Source: Moniliella sp. 'wahieum'
Lineage: Eukaryota > Basidiomycota > Moniliellomycetes > Moniliellales > Moniliellaceae
Assembly (NCBI GenBank): GCA_003971905.1
Contig: RSEE01000001.1
Span: 558,001-622,000 of the forward strand
Direction of reading: 5' to 3'
DNA length: 64,000 bases
A program made the position numbers and the translations under genes. Shown piece by piece: positions 54,801 through 64,000 of the stretch (position 1 is the stretch's first letter; every line of letters begins with the position of its first letter). The notes under the pieces are model-generated. The model did no database searches. It had not been told where the DNA came from and was given only the letters and a program-made list of their open reading frames with translations.

Positions 54801-56443
54801 ACCGTCCTTGTCGGGGGCATGGCATTCAGGCTCTCTGTTGCTCCCACGGAGGGACTGACGTTGAGCTGGGTAAAGTAGGACACATCCCTTGCTGATTCCT
54901 CAGACCAGCGGGACTTGTCATTGTCACTCATTGGCGTGCCTGGTTGTCCGGAGGCGCCCTTCAGCTTAGGAAGGGTGCGTTTAGCAAAGCGACGGATGGC
55001 TCCGATACCACAGGAAGGGATGTGCTCTCTTCTGCTGGAGGAGCTGAGGAGGCGGAGCGTATCTCATCAGCTGAATGAAGCTCTTTCGGTAGGATTTGTC
55101 TTGAAGAGTTACGGCGGGGTCGTTCCGGTGGCAGGCTCGCTGGTGCCGAAATGGGCGAGATGTGAGTTGATGTAGGTAGTTGTGCTGGTGTGGGGACGGA
55201 CACGTTGCAGGCTCGAGAGAAGAGAGGGGGGTGTCGCTTTTGGTATTGGGATCCGCCATTTGTCCCGATGACATGAATGGAGGTTGCATGCTTTTTTGTT
55301 CCTTCACCCCCACCGGGGAAGAGGCAAGGTCAGTTTGTCGTTCCTCTTTGGAAGGCTTCATCACATCGAGGAGGGGGCTAGCAGTCATCATTCTTGGTGA
55401 ATGAAATGGAACGGAGATTGGGGAGGTGGGTCGCCGAGAACGCAAAGTGGATTGGGCCATTGTGTTCATCAGCGCCATTGGTTCGGTTGAGGGCGGGGAA
55501 AAACTGGCCCGACCCAGGGGTGAGGAGCGCGCTGGAGAAGTAGCGGATGTGTCGGGCATCCCACCGGGTATGGGAGACAAGCGCGCCCTTTCTTCCTCGG
55601 CCACTGTCAGCGTTTCAGTCATTCCCGTCACTGGGGGGGGTTGGCTGATGGCACTGGGGAAAGAGAGCGTGTTGGGGTAACAGGGGCGGCGGACGTGATG
55701 GAAGAGGATATGGAGGGAGCGGGCACGATGGTTGGAGCAGGAGATGAATCGGGAGCAAGCAGCTCTGACGATCCATGGGAGACGGCAGCGGGGGGCAAGG
55801 TGGGCGTCGTTGCAGATGTGGATGTGGATGTGGATGCTGATGCGGATGCAGGCGCACTGGCCGAGGCAGAGGCCGAGGAGGATGAGGCGGCCGCTTTGCG
55901 TTGGCGGCGACGATGGCTGCGTTGGCGACGGGAGGTGTGGCAGGGCATGCAATAGATGCCCTGGGACGTCGAGACAAACACTAGGTCGGCAATCTGTTTG
56001 TGGCAGGCGCGGCAGGAAAAGCAGGTGGCGTGGTAGGCATCCTCACCGGCCACGACGGCCTCCTCGAGAATGGGCAGCCGGCAGCGGGTGCAGGTGTAGG
56101 TGCAGCCGGTGCAGAGCGGTCGACCGTCGGAGGAGCGGAGCTCGAGGGCGGCGTCGGTCTCGGCGTTGGTTTCGATGACAGTGCCGCAGCGGCCGCAGAC
56201 AAAGCACGAGCGATGCCAGTAGGCGCCGCTAAAGTGGATGAAGCCGTCGTCCGCAACATGGGGCTCGATGGGCTGGTGGCAGCCGCCGCAGATGAGGGGC
56301 TCGTCGGAGTCGGCCAGCGCCATGCCGTCTGCGAGGGCGGGGGTGGCGGGGATGGGCATGGCGGCAGCAGCCATGGGCAGGGCGGACGGGATGGGCTGGA
56401 TGAGCTGGATGCGCTGGACGGAAGGCGAGGGCCAGCGCCGCAT
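51853..56443 (-). CDS. LIM-LIM-coiled-coil-C1-RhoGAP protein
   Basis: Rho/Cdc42-family GTPase-activating protein, likely at sites of polarised growth. The ATG at 56443 opens MRRWPSPSVQRIQLIQPIPS. LIM1: LICGGCHQPIEPHV...YWHRSCFVCGRCGTV. LIM2: CTRCRLPILEEAVVAGEDAY, HATCFSCRACHKQI, GIYCMPCH. A long Ser/Pro-rich region follows (about 54900-55900). Helical regions at about 54170-54480 (KLQSKYSKMRRTSRVAAQGF) and 53400-53700 (ERVALEQSVSSLRNQAALLS) are probable coiled coils. C1: RCMGCGKNMWGASEARCTGC then GGVVHLRCKEMLPPYSC. RhoGAP: LVEQCALEMRQVPLVVEKCI, intron 52425-52479, GMDFEGIYRKSGGTSSAKEI (arginine finger in GIYRKSG), AVTSVLKNYFRSLPTPLM and NRMTARNLGMVFGPTLM; TAA at 51853-51855. About 1,490 residues with a handful of frame changes in the middle. 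Confidence 0.9.
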
Positions 56444-57186
56444 AGCGCATAGGACGCGTCACACGTGACCGTCATCCGTCCAGCACCTCATCGATCGTGG
56501 GTCGTCTAGTCATGCAAATGGGTGATATCACGCCTCCCGCCCGCACGCGCACGGGTGAGGTCACCGACCACTCCTCAGTACCTCAGTAACTCAGTACTCA
56601 GTCCCTCTGTCGATCCAGCGCCGACACGACCAGTGGCACCGTGCCTGACAGGTGCGAGATTGGGCATGGTGCATGATGCATAGCGCGTGACATGGACATG
56701 TGACATGAATGCGTCATCGCGCCATCACCACATCACACTAGCTTGAAGCTTGATTAAATTAATGATTGGTGAAATTTCCCGCGGCGCCGCGCCAGGGCCC
56801 ACGGCACGGCACGACCCCTCAAGCTCTCTTGGGGAAATTCGCTCACCGCATGATGGGTGACGCAAATAAGCTTTGTGATGTGATCGGGACCAGGGTCCAA
56901 GATGTTAATGACTCACCCATGCGTCATCAATCACCGGTCACCGCATCATCGATCATCGATCACTTCATCACCGATGGTTGGATCATCGACCAGTGGATCA
57001 CCGATTGCTAGCATCACTATCAAATCACAGCTAAATCACAGGATCCAAAAAAGATTAGGGGTTCAATTAATGCATTTCTGAATCGAGCAGGCGCGCGCGT
57101 TTGCGCCAGAACACCGCGGGGTAAATCCAGCGCAACTTGACGCGCTCGACGACGACGGGAAGGGCGAGGGGCAAGGAGCGCCGCAA
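56444..57186. other. Intergenic, repeat words
   Basis: Contains CAGTAcCTCAGTAaCTCAGTACTCAGT (56577-56600, short CTCAGTA units), TGCATGATGCAT (56672-56683) and ATCATCGATCATCGATCACTTC (56947-56968). No gene recognised. Confidence 0.5.
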
Positions 57187-57700
57187 GAGTTAGTGGTTGC
57201 CCCCAGTCAAACGAAAAACGAGTGAGCGAAACTTGGGCACGCCATGAGGTGGAAACGTCGAAAGACTTCTGGGGAACAATCGATGAAAGAGAGTTAGTAC
57301 ACGATGGACAACAGCAACAGGATGCCAAGAACGTACCAGTGTGCATGGCCTTTGGAGCTGCAAGTGCACAGAGAGGGAAGACAAGTTAGCTGAAGAACAG
57401 GGGTGCGTGGAATGGGGATGGTACCGGCCATAATGTTAAGGATGGTCGCCAAGATGTTGGCCATGCTGTTGAAGACGTTGGATGCGTCGGCGATGCTTGT
57501 GGGAGGTTGTTGGTAACACGCGTGGCTCAGGTGAGGACGTGGTAGAAGCTCTTGATTCCAAGTTGGAGTGTCAATTTGGATCCGAGACGACGCTGGCGAT
57601 GGGCTTGGAGAGGCTCGCGGCGACATTGAGGATGATCTTGACTTGCGACGGTCTCCCAACCTGGCAAAGGGCAGGTAGACAGGGTGAGGGTGTTAGTACT
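57187..57700 (-). CDS. Possible small intron-rich gene encoding a hydrophobic protein
   Basis: On the minus strand several consecutive exon-like pieces are bounded by convincing splice signals: a GTACTAAC...GCCAG acceptor at about 57665-57690, then QVKIILNVAASLSKPIASVV, then ADASNVFNSMANILATILNI followed by GTACCA...CAGCTAAC...TTGCAG (about 57362-57425), then GTACGT...GTACTAAC...CCCAG (about 57270-57340). The encoded segments are hydrophobic and Ala/Asn/Ile-rich, suggesting a small membrane or secreted protein. I do not recognise a family, and the start and the end are not fixed. Confidence 0.35.
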
Positions 57701-60498
57701 CAGTCCTGGGCTCGAGGGGATGTGCGAGACCACAGGTGGGGGATAGGGGAGGGCACGTATCCAGAGGAAGGTTGGTTGCTTGCTGGGAAGGATGGTGGTG
57801 GGAGGGGGAAGGAAGCGAACCTGGGGGGGCGGGCTTTTTATACCCACGTTTCCCAGGCGCATTCAGGCATATATATATTCAGGCTGCCGATCCCTGCGGC
57901 GGAACGCTAGCTAAGGCCAGCAGCACGACACTGTCACATTCCTCTGGCACTGAGGCAGTGTTACTTTCCGCCATGCTCGAGCGGAGTGCCCAGGGCAGTG
58001 CCCTCTCGCGTCGCGTTCTGAAAAGCTACAGAGTGCTCTCGATGGTATCCGCACTCGCTGCTCCAAAGACGAAGTGGCATACCTTTGAAGCGGCAACGCC
58101 TCCTTTGGCCCCAGTCTGGGGGCCTCATACTCTTCACAACTGATCAGCAACCACCCACAGCTTATGAAAAGAAGATGATATCAGACCCATAGCAACTCCG
58201 GTATAGAAGTACTGCTCTTTGCAGCAGCGTGTATGTTGCGCATTCCACTTGTTGGCACTAGATTACAGGAAGAGCTATCGGCTATAGTTTTGCGCGGAAT
58301 CAGTAACGTCGATGGTATTGAACAGGGAGCCTGCTAGGGTGGTGTTGCATAGCCTCGATGAGCCAGAGAATTGGTTTGATGGAGCCGAACATCATAAGTC
58401 TTGCCCGTATGAACATAGTTGCTGTTGAAAGGAAACACCATAGTGAAAGATAATATGGGATGGTTGGTATATATTTACAAGGGATACCGTAGTATTACTA
58501 AGACTCTTCCTCCCTTTTCTGCTCTTCACTAAGAGCCATTATGGTGTGAAGGCCTCGTATTCTTCCCATAATTAATGGAAAGTATGAATCAAACCTCATA
58601 TGGGGCAAGCGCCTGCTTCCCAAGATAACATTGACGCCCATGTCGACCAATGCCCCTCCGCAATATATATGTGGTTGTGTGGAAAGCCTGAGCCCGCCAC
58701 CCCCTGCACAACAGTCTGTTTGTGCAGTGTATGAAAGCTATCCATATGTTGCGAAGCACTGTGTGCATGTACATGTTCCCAAACATGATCCACTGAGTCT
58801 CGAAAAATGCAGAAGATGCAAGCTATTCAGACTTCTTCTATTGGCCGTCTGCTTCCAACTGAACCCAAAAGACCGAATGTTGATTGTCTCGTTCCCCGTA
58901 GTGATGATGAGCCTCGGGCACCTGGTTTAAAGATGCATCTGCCGTTGGCAACACTCGCTATAGCTACTCACTCTGCACTTGCAATGACATGCATGACACG
59001 CCAGTCTCTGTACAACGTCTGTATATCATACACAGTTAAGTCCCACTCGGCGTAGGCACGCTGTCTGCATCCAGGGCCATCGACTTTGGTGTAGCACATG
59101 CCGGTATCGACTTGGGTGTATCTGCTCCACTTGTGCATATCTGCATGGGCACATCGCATGGACCTTGGCGCATTGCACGACTTGTGTTTTTTGTGCGTAC
59201 TGCATAGGCTTGCGCATATTGCACGGCCTTGTGCATATCGCATCGACTTAGCGTACAGAGCCGCGCCCACGATGCGCAGCAGCAGCACCGGGCGCATCAC
59301 CCAAATGCTCACCGCATTCGCCAGGCCGCAGTTGCGCATCACCCAATGCTCACCGCATGCAGCTGCCCATCGTGTGTCTCAGATGCCCACGCGCGTACAT
59401 ATTCGCAACGCCCTGCCCAGCTTGAACACCCCCTCCCAGTGGGCCACTGTCCAGCCCTATCCCATTCAATTTGGCCGGCGTGGTTGGTGGACCCTGGATT
59501 TGTGACACTGTCCCCGTGCCTACGCGTCACCCGTCAAGCGTGAGCGAATTTCCCCAAGAGCCTCAAGGGCCTCAAGCTTCAAGTTGAAGCTTCAAGCTTT
59601 AAGCTCCTCAAGCTCTCATCGATCTCAGATCTCTCCGAGAAGAGAGGCTGGAGCTGTAAGCGCTAAGCCTTAGCGCTAAGCCTTCTAAGCTAAGCTAAGG
59701 CTTAGCACTAACCTTCCCCCCTGCGCCGCACCCAGGGGGCAGTTCGCCCCTTGCTGCTCCACATTGTGCATTGCATAGTGCAGCTCAGTGCCTCAGTGCC
59801 TCAGCCAGCAGCTGTCCAGGCACACCGCAATTCTCACCCGATCACATGCAACACAGCTCACTCGCTCACTGCCATGCCCAGCATGCATGATAGCTGGGCC
59901 TGAGGCTCTCAAGCTCTTGAACTTCCAGTTGAAGTTGAACGTTGAATCTTTACTTCAAGCTTCAAGCCCTCCGAGGCTGACTTGAGGCACGCATGACACG
60001 CAGCATCACGTGCCCATGTCACTGTGTCACCATGCCACCCCTTCCATCGACCATCCTTCCAGCTTCACGCGCTTCACATGTCACATTGGTCCATTCTTTT
60101 CTTTCTGGGAACAGGAAATTAATTAAGGCAGTGCCCTTTTTTACCCCTTGGGTTTGACGACGCGAGGATACTATGCCACCAAGACAGCGGGCAAGATGCT
60201 TGGGAACTGGAAGGAATTGACTTCCGTCCAATGGAAATGGTTCAGTACGTTCAACGTTCACCCACCGGTCACCGCTCGGAAGTCTACTACGTTCATCTGT
60301 GTCCACACGCGCTTCTTCGCGTATGGGAACGGATGGCGGGCACCAGAGGGTCCTGATCTCCTGGCGATTCCCCTGGTTCCTTAAGCGGGATTGGGGCTAT
60401 CAAGCAGTACACGCAGGACGAACGGATCGGTTTAGGGCGCAGCGTTTCTTTGTTCCAGCCTTAAGTTCTGTCCATGATATGGCTACAGTATATTACGA
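57701..60498. other. Gene-poor region with short repeats
   Basis: No gene recognised in 2.8 kb. 59100-59245 carries diffuse repeats of GCATATYGCAYGRCTT-like words; GCGCATCACCCAAATGCTCACCGCAT occurs twice with small differences (59290-59315 and 59335-59358). 59563-59610 has CTTCAAG/CAAGCTT units and 59660-59710 overlapping AAGCCTTAGCGCT/AAGCTAAGG inverted words. Confidence 0.5.
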
Positions 60499-60503
60499 TG
60501 ACC
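60499..60503. repeat. Target site duplication, left (TGACC)
   Basis: TGACC directly before the first LTR, repeated exactly at 63060-63064 after the last LTR. Confidence 0.9.
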
Positions 60504-60743
60504 TGTTGGCCTAGGGAGCCGGACGGGCAGAAGGATGAGGAGAAGGTGATGGATTGGAGCCAGAGTTGGGTCTGGGTACAGAGGGCATCTATATAGGAGG
60601 CTGGACTAGGCACAGGGACAGTGAGTCACACAGAGAGAGTGCAGGGCACAGGGACAGTGACACGCAGGGACGTCAGCGTGGAAGCCGATGGAACCGAGGC
60701 GAACCTGGTCTACCGACTGGGAGCCAGAGGATCACAGTCAACA
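60504..60743 (+). repeat. TRIM-like element LTR, copy 1
   Basis: 240 bp, TGTTGGCCTAGGG...CAGTCAACA, with 5-bp terminal inverted repeat TGTTG/CAACA, a TATATA box and a CACAGGGACAGTGA direct repeat in its middle. Confidence 0.9.
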
Positions 60744-61661
60744 CCCCCGCTGGCCAGGGAACCCGGAGACATCGGTTGTGGGATGAGCTCCTGCCAGTGG
60801 ATGTAGAGAGGGGAGGACTTGAGTGGCAACCGGGACGAATGGCCTGGAGTTGTGCATGGCCACACGACTGGCCTACACCCCCGCTGTCCAGGATGACACC
60901 TGAACGAGCCGAGCGCTTGTGGTTGGTGTATTGTGCGACCGCCAGATGCTTGTAGAAGTCTTAGAAGTAAAAGTAGTAGGGGTTGCGCCCCGAAGCGATT
61001 TGGTGGGCAAAAGTAAAAAGCACCAGTTATAGGTGTAGTGAAAAAAATTGGAAACTTGGAGTAAATGCGGTCCAAGGTCGTTTGGCATCAAAATTGGATG
61101 CGTTTGGTAGTTGTTTGGTTCCGCATGCCTGGTGCCAGTGGGGTCCATTGGGCATGGGAAATGAACGGGCGCTATGCGTCAACCGTCTTGATCTGTTTGG
61201 GTTCTCTTTGTTGTTGAAAAAGAGGAGTGGAAGAAGTTGGGTGACCACCCCCCCCATCCTTTCCCCAGGTGCCCCGGATGAATTGGCAATCCGGGCGTGT
61301 AGCCGTGGGTGGGGCACTTGATGAGCAGCCACCCCCGCTTTCTGCGATTCGCCTGCGCCGTTTTGTCGTTGGAGGAATTTCGTCTCGTTGACGATACCCG
61401 ACACGTTTTGTTCCGTCGTGTGTTGTCCCTAAAAATCATTGCCCCATCTGTGGGGGACGAGTGTGCCGATTGTGGCGGTAGTATGCCGATTGTGGCGGTA
61501 GTATGCCGATTGTGGCGGTAAGGTGCCGATTGTGGCGGTGGTGTTGTTGGGCGGGAGGACGGGTGTGTCTTGTGGGCTTGGCGGCTTAGCTTGGGCTTGT
61601 AGGCTTGGGGGTGGGCTTGCTTGAAGAGCGCTCCCCTTCCGGGGGGATCAGATTGTAGCTC
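60744..61661 (+). other. TRIM-like element internal segment, copy 1
   Basis: 918 bp, no recognisable protein domain. Contains four tandem 20-bp units at 61462-61541. Confidence 0.85.
61462..61541 (+). repeat. Four 20-bp tandem units inside the internal segment
   Basis: Units of TGCCGATTGTGGCGGTAGTA; the third and fourth carry changes after GGCGGT (AAGG, GGTG). Confidence 0.93.
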
Positions 61662-61901
61662 TGTTGGCCTAGGGAGCCGGACGGGCAGAAGGATGAGGAG
61701 AAGGTGATGGATTGGAGCCAGAGTTGGGTCTGGGTACAGAGGCATCTATATAGGAGGCTGGACTAGGCACAGGGACAGTGAGTCACACAGGAGAGAGTGC
61801 AGGGCACAGGGACAGTGACACGCAGGGACGTCAGCGTGGAAGCCGATGGAACCGAGGCGAACCTGGTCTACCGACTGGGAGCCAGAGGATCACAGTCAAC
61901 A
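61662..61901 (+). repeat. TRIM-like element LTR, copy 2 (shared)
   Basis: 240 bp; serves as the 3' LTR of the first unit and the 5' LTR of the second. Confidence 0.9.
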
Positions 61902-62820
61902 CCCCCGCTGGCCAGGGAACCCGGAGACATCGGTTGTGGGATGAGCTCCTGCCAGTGGATGTAGAGAGGGGAGGACTTGAGTGGCAACCGGGACGAATGG
62001 CCTGGAGTTGTGCATGGCCACACGACTGGCCTACACCCCCGCTGTCCAGGATGACACCTGAACGAGCCGAGCGCTTGTGGTTGGTGTATTGTGCGACCGC
62101 CAGATGCTTGTAGAAGTCTTAGAAGTAAAAGTAGTAGGGGTTGCGCCCCGAAGCGATTTGGTGGGCAAAAGTAAAAAGCACCAGTTATAGGTGTAGTGAA
62201 AGAAAATTGGAAACTTGGAGTAAATGCGGTCCAAGGTCGTTTGGCATCAAAATTGGATGCGTTTGGTAGTTGTTTGGTTCCGCATGCCTGGTGCCAGTGG
62301 GGTCCATTGGGCATGGGAAATGAACGGGCGCTATGCGTCAACCGTCTTGATCTGTTTGGGTTCTCTTTGTTGTTGAAAAAGAGGAGTGGAAGAAGTTGGG
62401 TGACCACCCCCCCCCATCCTTTCCCCAGGTGCCCCGGATGAATTGGCAATCCGGGGCGTGTAGCCGTGGGTGGGGCACTTGATGAGCAGCCACCCCCGCT
62501 TTCTGCGATTCGCCTGCGCCGTTTTGTCGTTGGAGGAATTTCGTCTCGTTGACGATACCCGACACGTTTTGTTCCGTCGTGTGTTGTCCCTAAAAATCAT
62601 TGCCCATCTGTGGGGGACGAGTGTGCCGATTGTGGCGGTAGTATGCCGATTGTGGCGGTAGTATGCCGATTGTGGCGGTAAGGTGCCGATTGTGGCGGTG
62701 GTGTTGTTGGGCGGGGGACGGGTGTGTCTTGTGGGCTTGGCGGCTTAGCTTGGGCTTGTAGGCTTGGGGGTGGGCTTGCTTGAAGAGCGCTCCCCTTCCG
62801 GGGGGATCAGATTGTAGCTC
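61902..62820 (+). other. TRIM-like element internal segment, copy 2
   Basis: 919 bp, the same as copy 1 apart from a few single-base length differences, including the four 20-bp units (62621-62700). A long minus-strand open frame here is interrupted in copy 1 and is not taken as a gene. Confidence 0.85.
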
Positions 62821-63059
62821 TGTTGGCCTAGGGAGCCGGACGGGCAGAAGGATGAGGAGAAGGTGATGGATTGGAGCCAGAGTTGGGTCTGGGTACAAGG
62901 CATCTATATAGGAGGCTGGACTAGGCACAGGGACAGTGAGTCACACAGGAGAGAGTGCAGGGCACAGGGACAGTGACACGCAGGGACGTCAGCGTGGAAG
63001 CCGATGGAACCGAGGCGAACCTGGTCTACCGACTGGGAGCCAGAGGATCACAGTCAACA
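62821..63059 (+). repeat. TRIM-like element LTR, copy 3
   Basis: 239 bp; identity with the other copies ends exactly at CAACA, where the flanking TGACC begins. Confidence 0.92.
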
Positions 63060-63064
63060 TGACC
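63060..63064. repeat. Target site duplication, right (TGACC)
   Basis: Exact copy of 60499-60503. Confidence 0.9.
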
Positions 63065-63079
63065 CGCTGGCAAAATAAC

Positions 63080-63151
63080 GCCTCTTTGGCTCAATGGTAA
63101 GGCGTCGCACTCGTAATGCGAAGATTAGTCGTTCGATTCGGCTAGGAGGCA
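63080..63151 (+). tRNA. tRNA-Thr, anticodon CGT
   Basis: A full cloverleaf folds by eye. Acceptor GCCTCTT pairs with AGGAGGC (one G-U), then discriminator A. The D arm is GCT/GGC around CAATGGTAA. The anticodon stem TCGCA/TGCGA is perfect and its loop CTCGTAA has anticodon CGT at 63112-63114. The T stem AGTCG/CGGCT encloses TTCGATT. The A box (TGGCTCAATGG) and B box (GTTCGATTC) are intact, no intron is present and CCA is not encoded. It decodes ACG. A retroelement array ends 15 bp upstream of its first base. Confidence 0.95.
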
Positions 63152-63158
63152 TTTTTTT
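63152..63158 (+). terminator. RNA polymerase III terminator (T7)
   Basis: A run of seven T directly follows the tRNA gene. Confidence 0.92.
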
Positions 63159-64000
63159 GTGCTGTTGGCCATTGCTACCGTGGAACGGAGCACTCTTCGA
63201 CGTGCGAGAGAGCAGTGGCCGGTGACAGTTGCTTTGGCCGCGAGCGGGCAAGACCTAACGTACAGGTAGAGCGAATGGGGGAGCGGGGGTAGGAAGACAG
63301 GATGCGCAAGAGAAACAGCGTGTACAGCGTTGACTGTTTGCGTACACAGGCCTTCCGCTTCTGGGCTGCGGCAGCAGCCTACAGGCAAAAACTATCTGTC
63401 CCACCTTGTGCGTCCCCCGAAAGCTGGCCTAGACAAGCTATAATATAGCGAGGACGATAAACGATGCAGGACTTCTGGTACTGAGTCTCAGTATCCTCAG
63501 GCCTGAGGAGGTATCACACGATATATCACGAGGCCGAGGGCAGGTGATGAGGCGGTGAGGCCACGCTCGGCAGGCGGAGGAAGATGCTCAGCGGCTCAGC
63601 TGCCAGCACCTCTGTTTCAAGCATGGGACCCTGCCAGGCACCAGCCCTGCGGCCAAATGGATCGGCATGTGCCGGCACAGGGCAGTGCTCCTGCGCCAGG
63701 CCAGTACTGATGCATGATGCATGATGAGGCTCCTAGCAAGCTAGCAGGGGGCCGGTGTACGTCACTTGTGGCGTGGACCCCCGTGCGTCGCTGCGCACAC
63801 TGCTCCTGTGCTACCACAGCCCTTGGTGCGACCCGCTGCCTTCGCATTCGCACACCCTGGCTCAGCGCTCGCTCAGCCGGAGCGTACAACTCAACCGACC
63901 ACCTGAAATCGCAGCCCGTCCGCAGTCGCCACTGCCATCACCACCACTACATACACACCATCACCATCCTCTCAATTCCCCCCGAACAACTACCACCTCC
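63159..64000. other. Intergenic to the window end
   Basis: No gene recognised. Contains GATGCATGATGCATGATGAGG (63709-63729) and CTCAGTATCCTCAGGCCTGAGG-like words (63486-63507). The last 50 bp are CAC/CATCAC-rich. Confidence 0.5.

Larger units (their letters stand above)
60504..63059 (+). mobile_element. Tandem non-autonomous LTR element (TRIM-like): LTR-int-LTR-int-LTR
   Basis: Three near-identical 239-240-bp terminal repeats (TGTTGG...CAACA) alternate with two near-identical internal segments of 918 and 919 bp. The whole array is flanked by the 5-bp duplication TGACC, so it behaves as one insertion. The internal segment has no recognisable gag or pol. It begins CCCCCGC followed by TGGCCAGGGAACC, where TGG could be the start of a primer binding site, and ends ...GGGGGGATCAGATTGTAGCTC. 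Copies differ mainly by homopolymer length (for example CCCCCC versus CCCCCCC), so the duplication is very recent. A TATATA box inside each LTR (60590-60595 in the first) suggests plus-strand transcription. The LTR shares only the first six bases (TGTTGG) with the copia element's LTR. Confidence 0.9.

Noticed and set aside
53790-56452. Several long plus-strand open frames (up to about 150 codons)
   Set aside because: They are antisense shadows of the LIM/RhoGAP gene in GC-rich DNA.
61868-62449. 193-codon minus-strand open frame in the TRIM-like array
   Set aside because: It crosses the LTR-internal boundary, is broken by one base in the other copy, has no known domain, and opposes the TATA box orientation.
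60504-63059. rDNA spacer or satellite array
   Set aside because: The repeat has LTR hallmarks (TG...CA ends with inverted TGTTG/CAACA) and a flanking 5-bp duplication; no rRNA sequence is adjacent.

Overview
The window is eukaryotic nuclear DNA from a fungus. The signs are spliceosomal introns of about 55-145 bp with GTATGT/GTACGT/GTGAGT-type donors and TACTAAC/GCTAAC/CTGAC-like branch sites, fungal housekeeping genes (glutathione synthetase, Mediator subunit 6, SAGA Sgf11, a Syg1/XPR1-type SPX-EXS protein, a Fet4-type iron permease, a LIM/RhoGAP protein, a MATA-type HMG-box protein) and a Ty1/copia element. A basidiomycete is my best guess from protein style (for example the MPHS start of eL21), but I cannot name the species.

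One property colours the whole annotation. Most conserved genes are broken by single-base indels, usually one base missing from a run of two or more identical bases, even in ribosomal proteins that cannot be non-functional (uS4, eL21, eL36) and in MED6 and mS41. This looks like unpolished long-read assembly, so gene spans below run across frameshifts and a frameshift alone is not taken as evidence of a pseudogene.

Layout. 0.1-2.7 kb: convergent glyoxalase II and glutathione synthetase genes. 3.3-13.4 kb: a dense housekeeping block (eL39, TFIIA large subunit, a PWWP protein, mitoribosomal mS41, an OTU protease, the divergent pair eL21/uS4, MED6). 14.2-20.7 kb: a decayed eIF2-beta-like gene interrupted by a complete 5.6-kb Ty1/copia element with 5-bp target duplications and near-identical LTRs. 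21.3-28.2 kb: HMG-box factor, SDR-type reductase, clathrin light chain, GNAT acetyltransferase. 28.2-34.2 kb: repeat-rich spacer, a long Ser/Pro-rich protein and a doubtful small gene. 35-43.5 kb: Sgf11, eL36, Syg1-like SPX-EXS protein, Pcl-type cyclin. 43.5-51.8 kb: gene-poor DNA with one Fet4-like permease. 51.9-56.4 kb: a LIM-LIM-C1-RhoGAP protein. 56.4-64 kb: mostly gene-poor DNA ending in a tandem LTR-internal-LTR-internal-LTR array of a short non-autonomous element, inserted 15 bp upstream of a tRNA-Thr(CGU) gene with its own 5-bp target duplication.

The genes do not form one pathway, apart from the two glutathione-related neighbours and the paired ribosomal-protein genes. The most notable content is the two young LTR-element insertions: one within a translation-factor-like gene, one at a Pol III gene.
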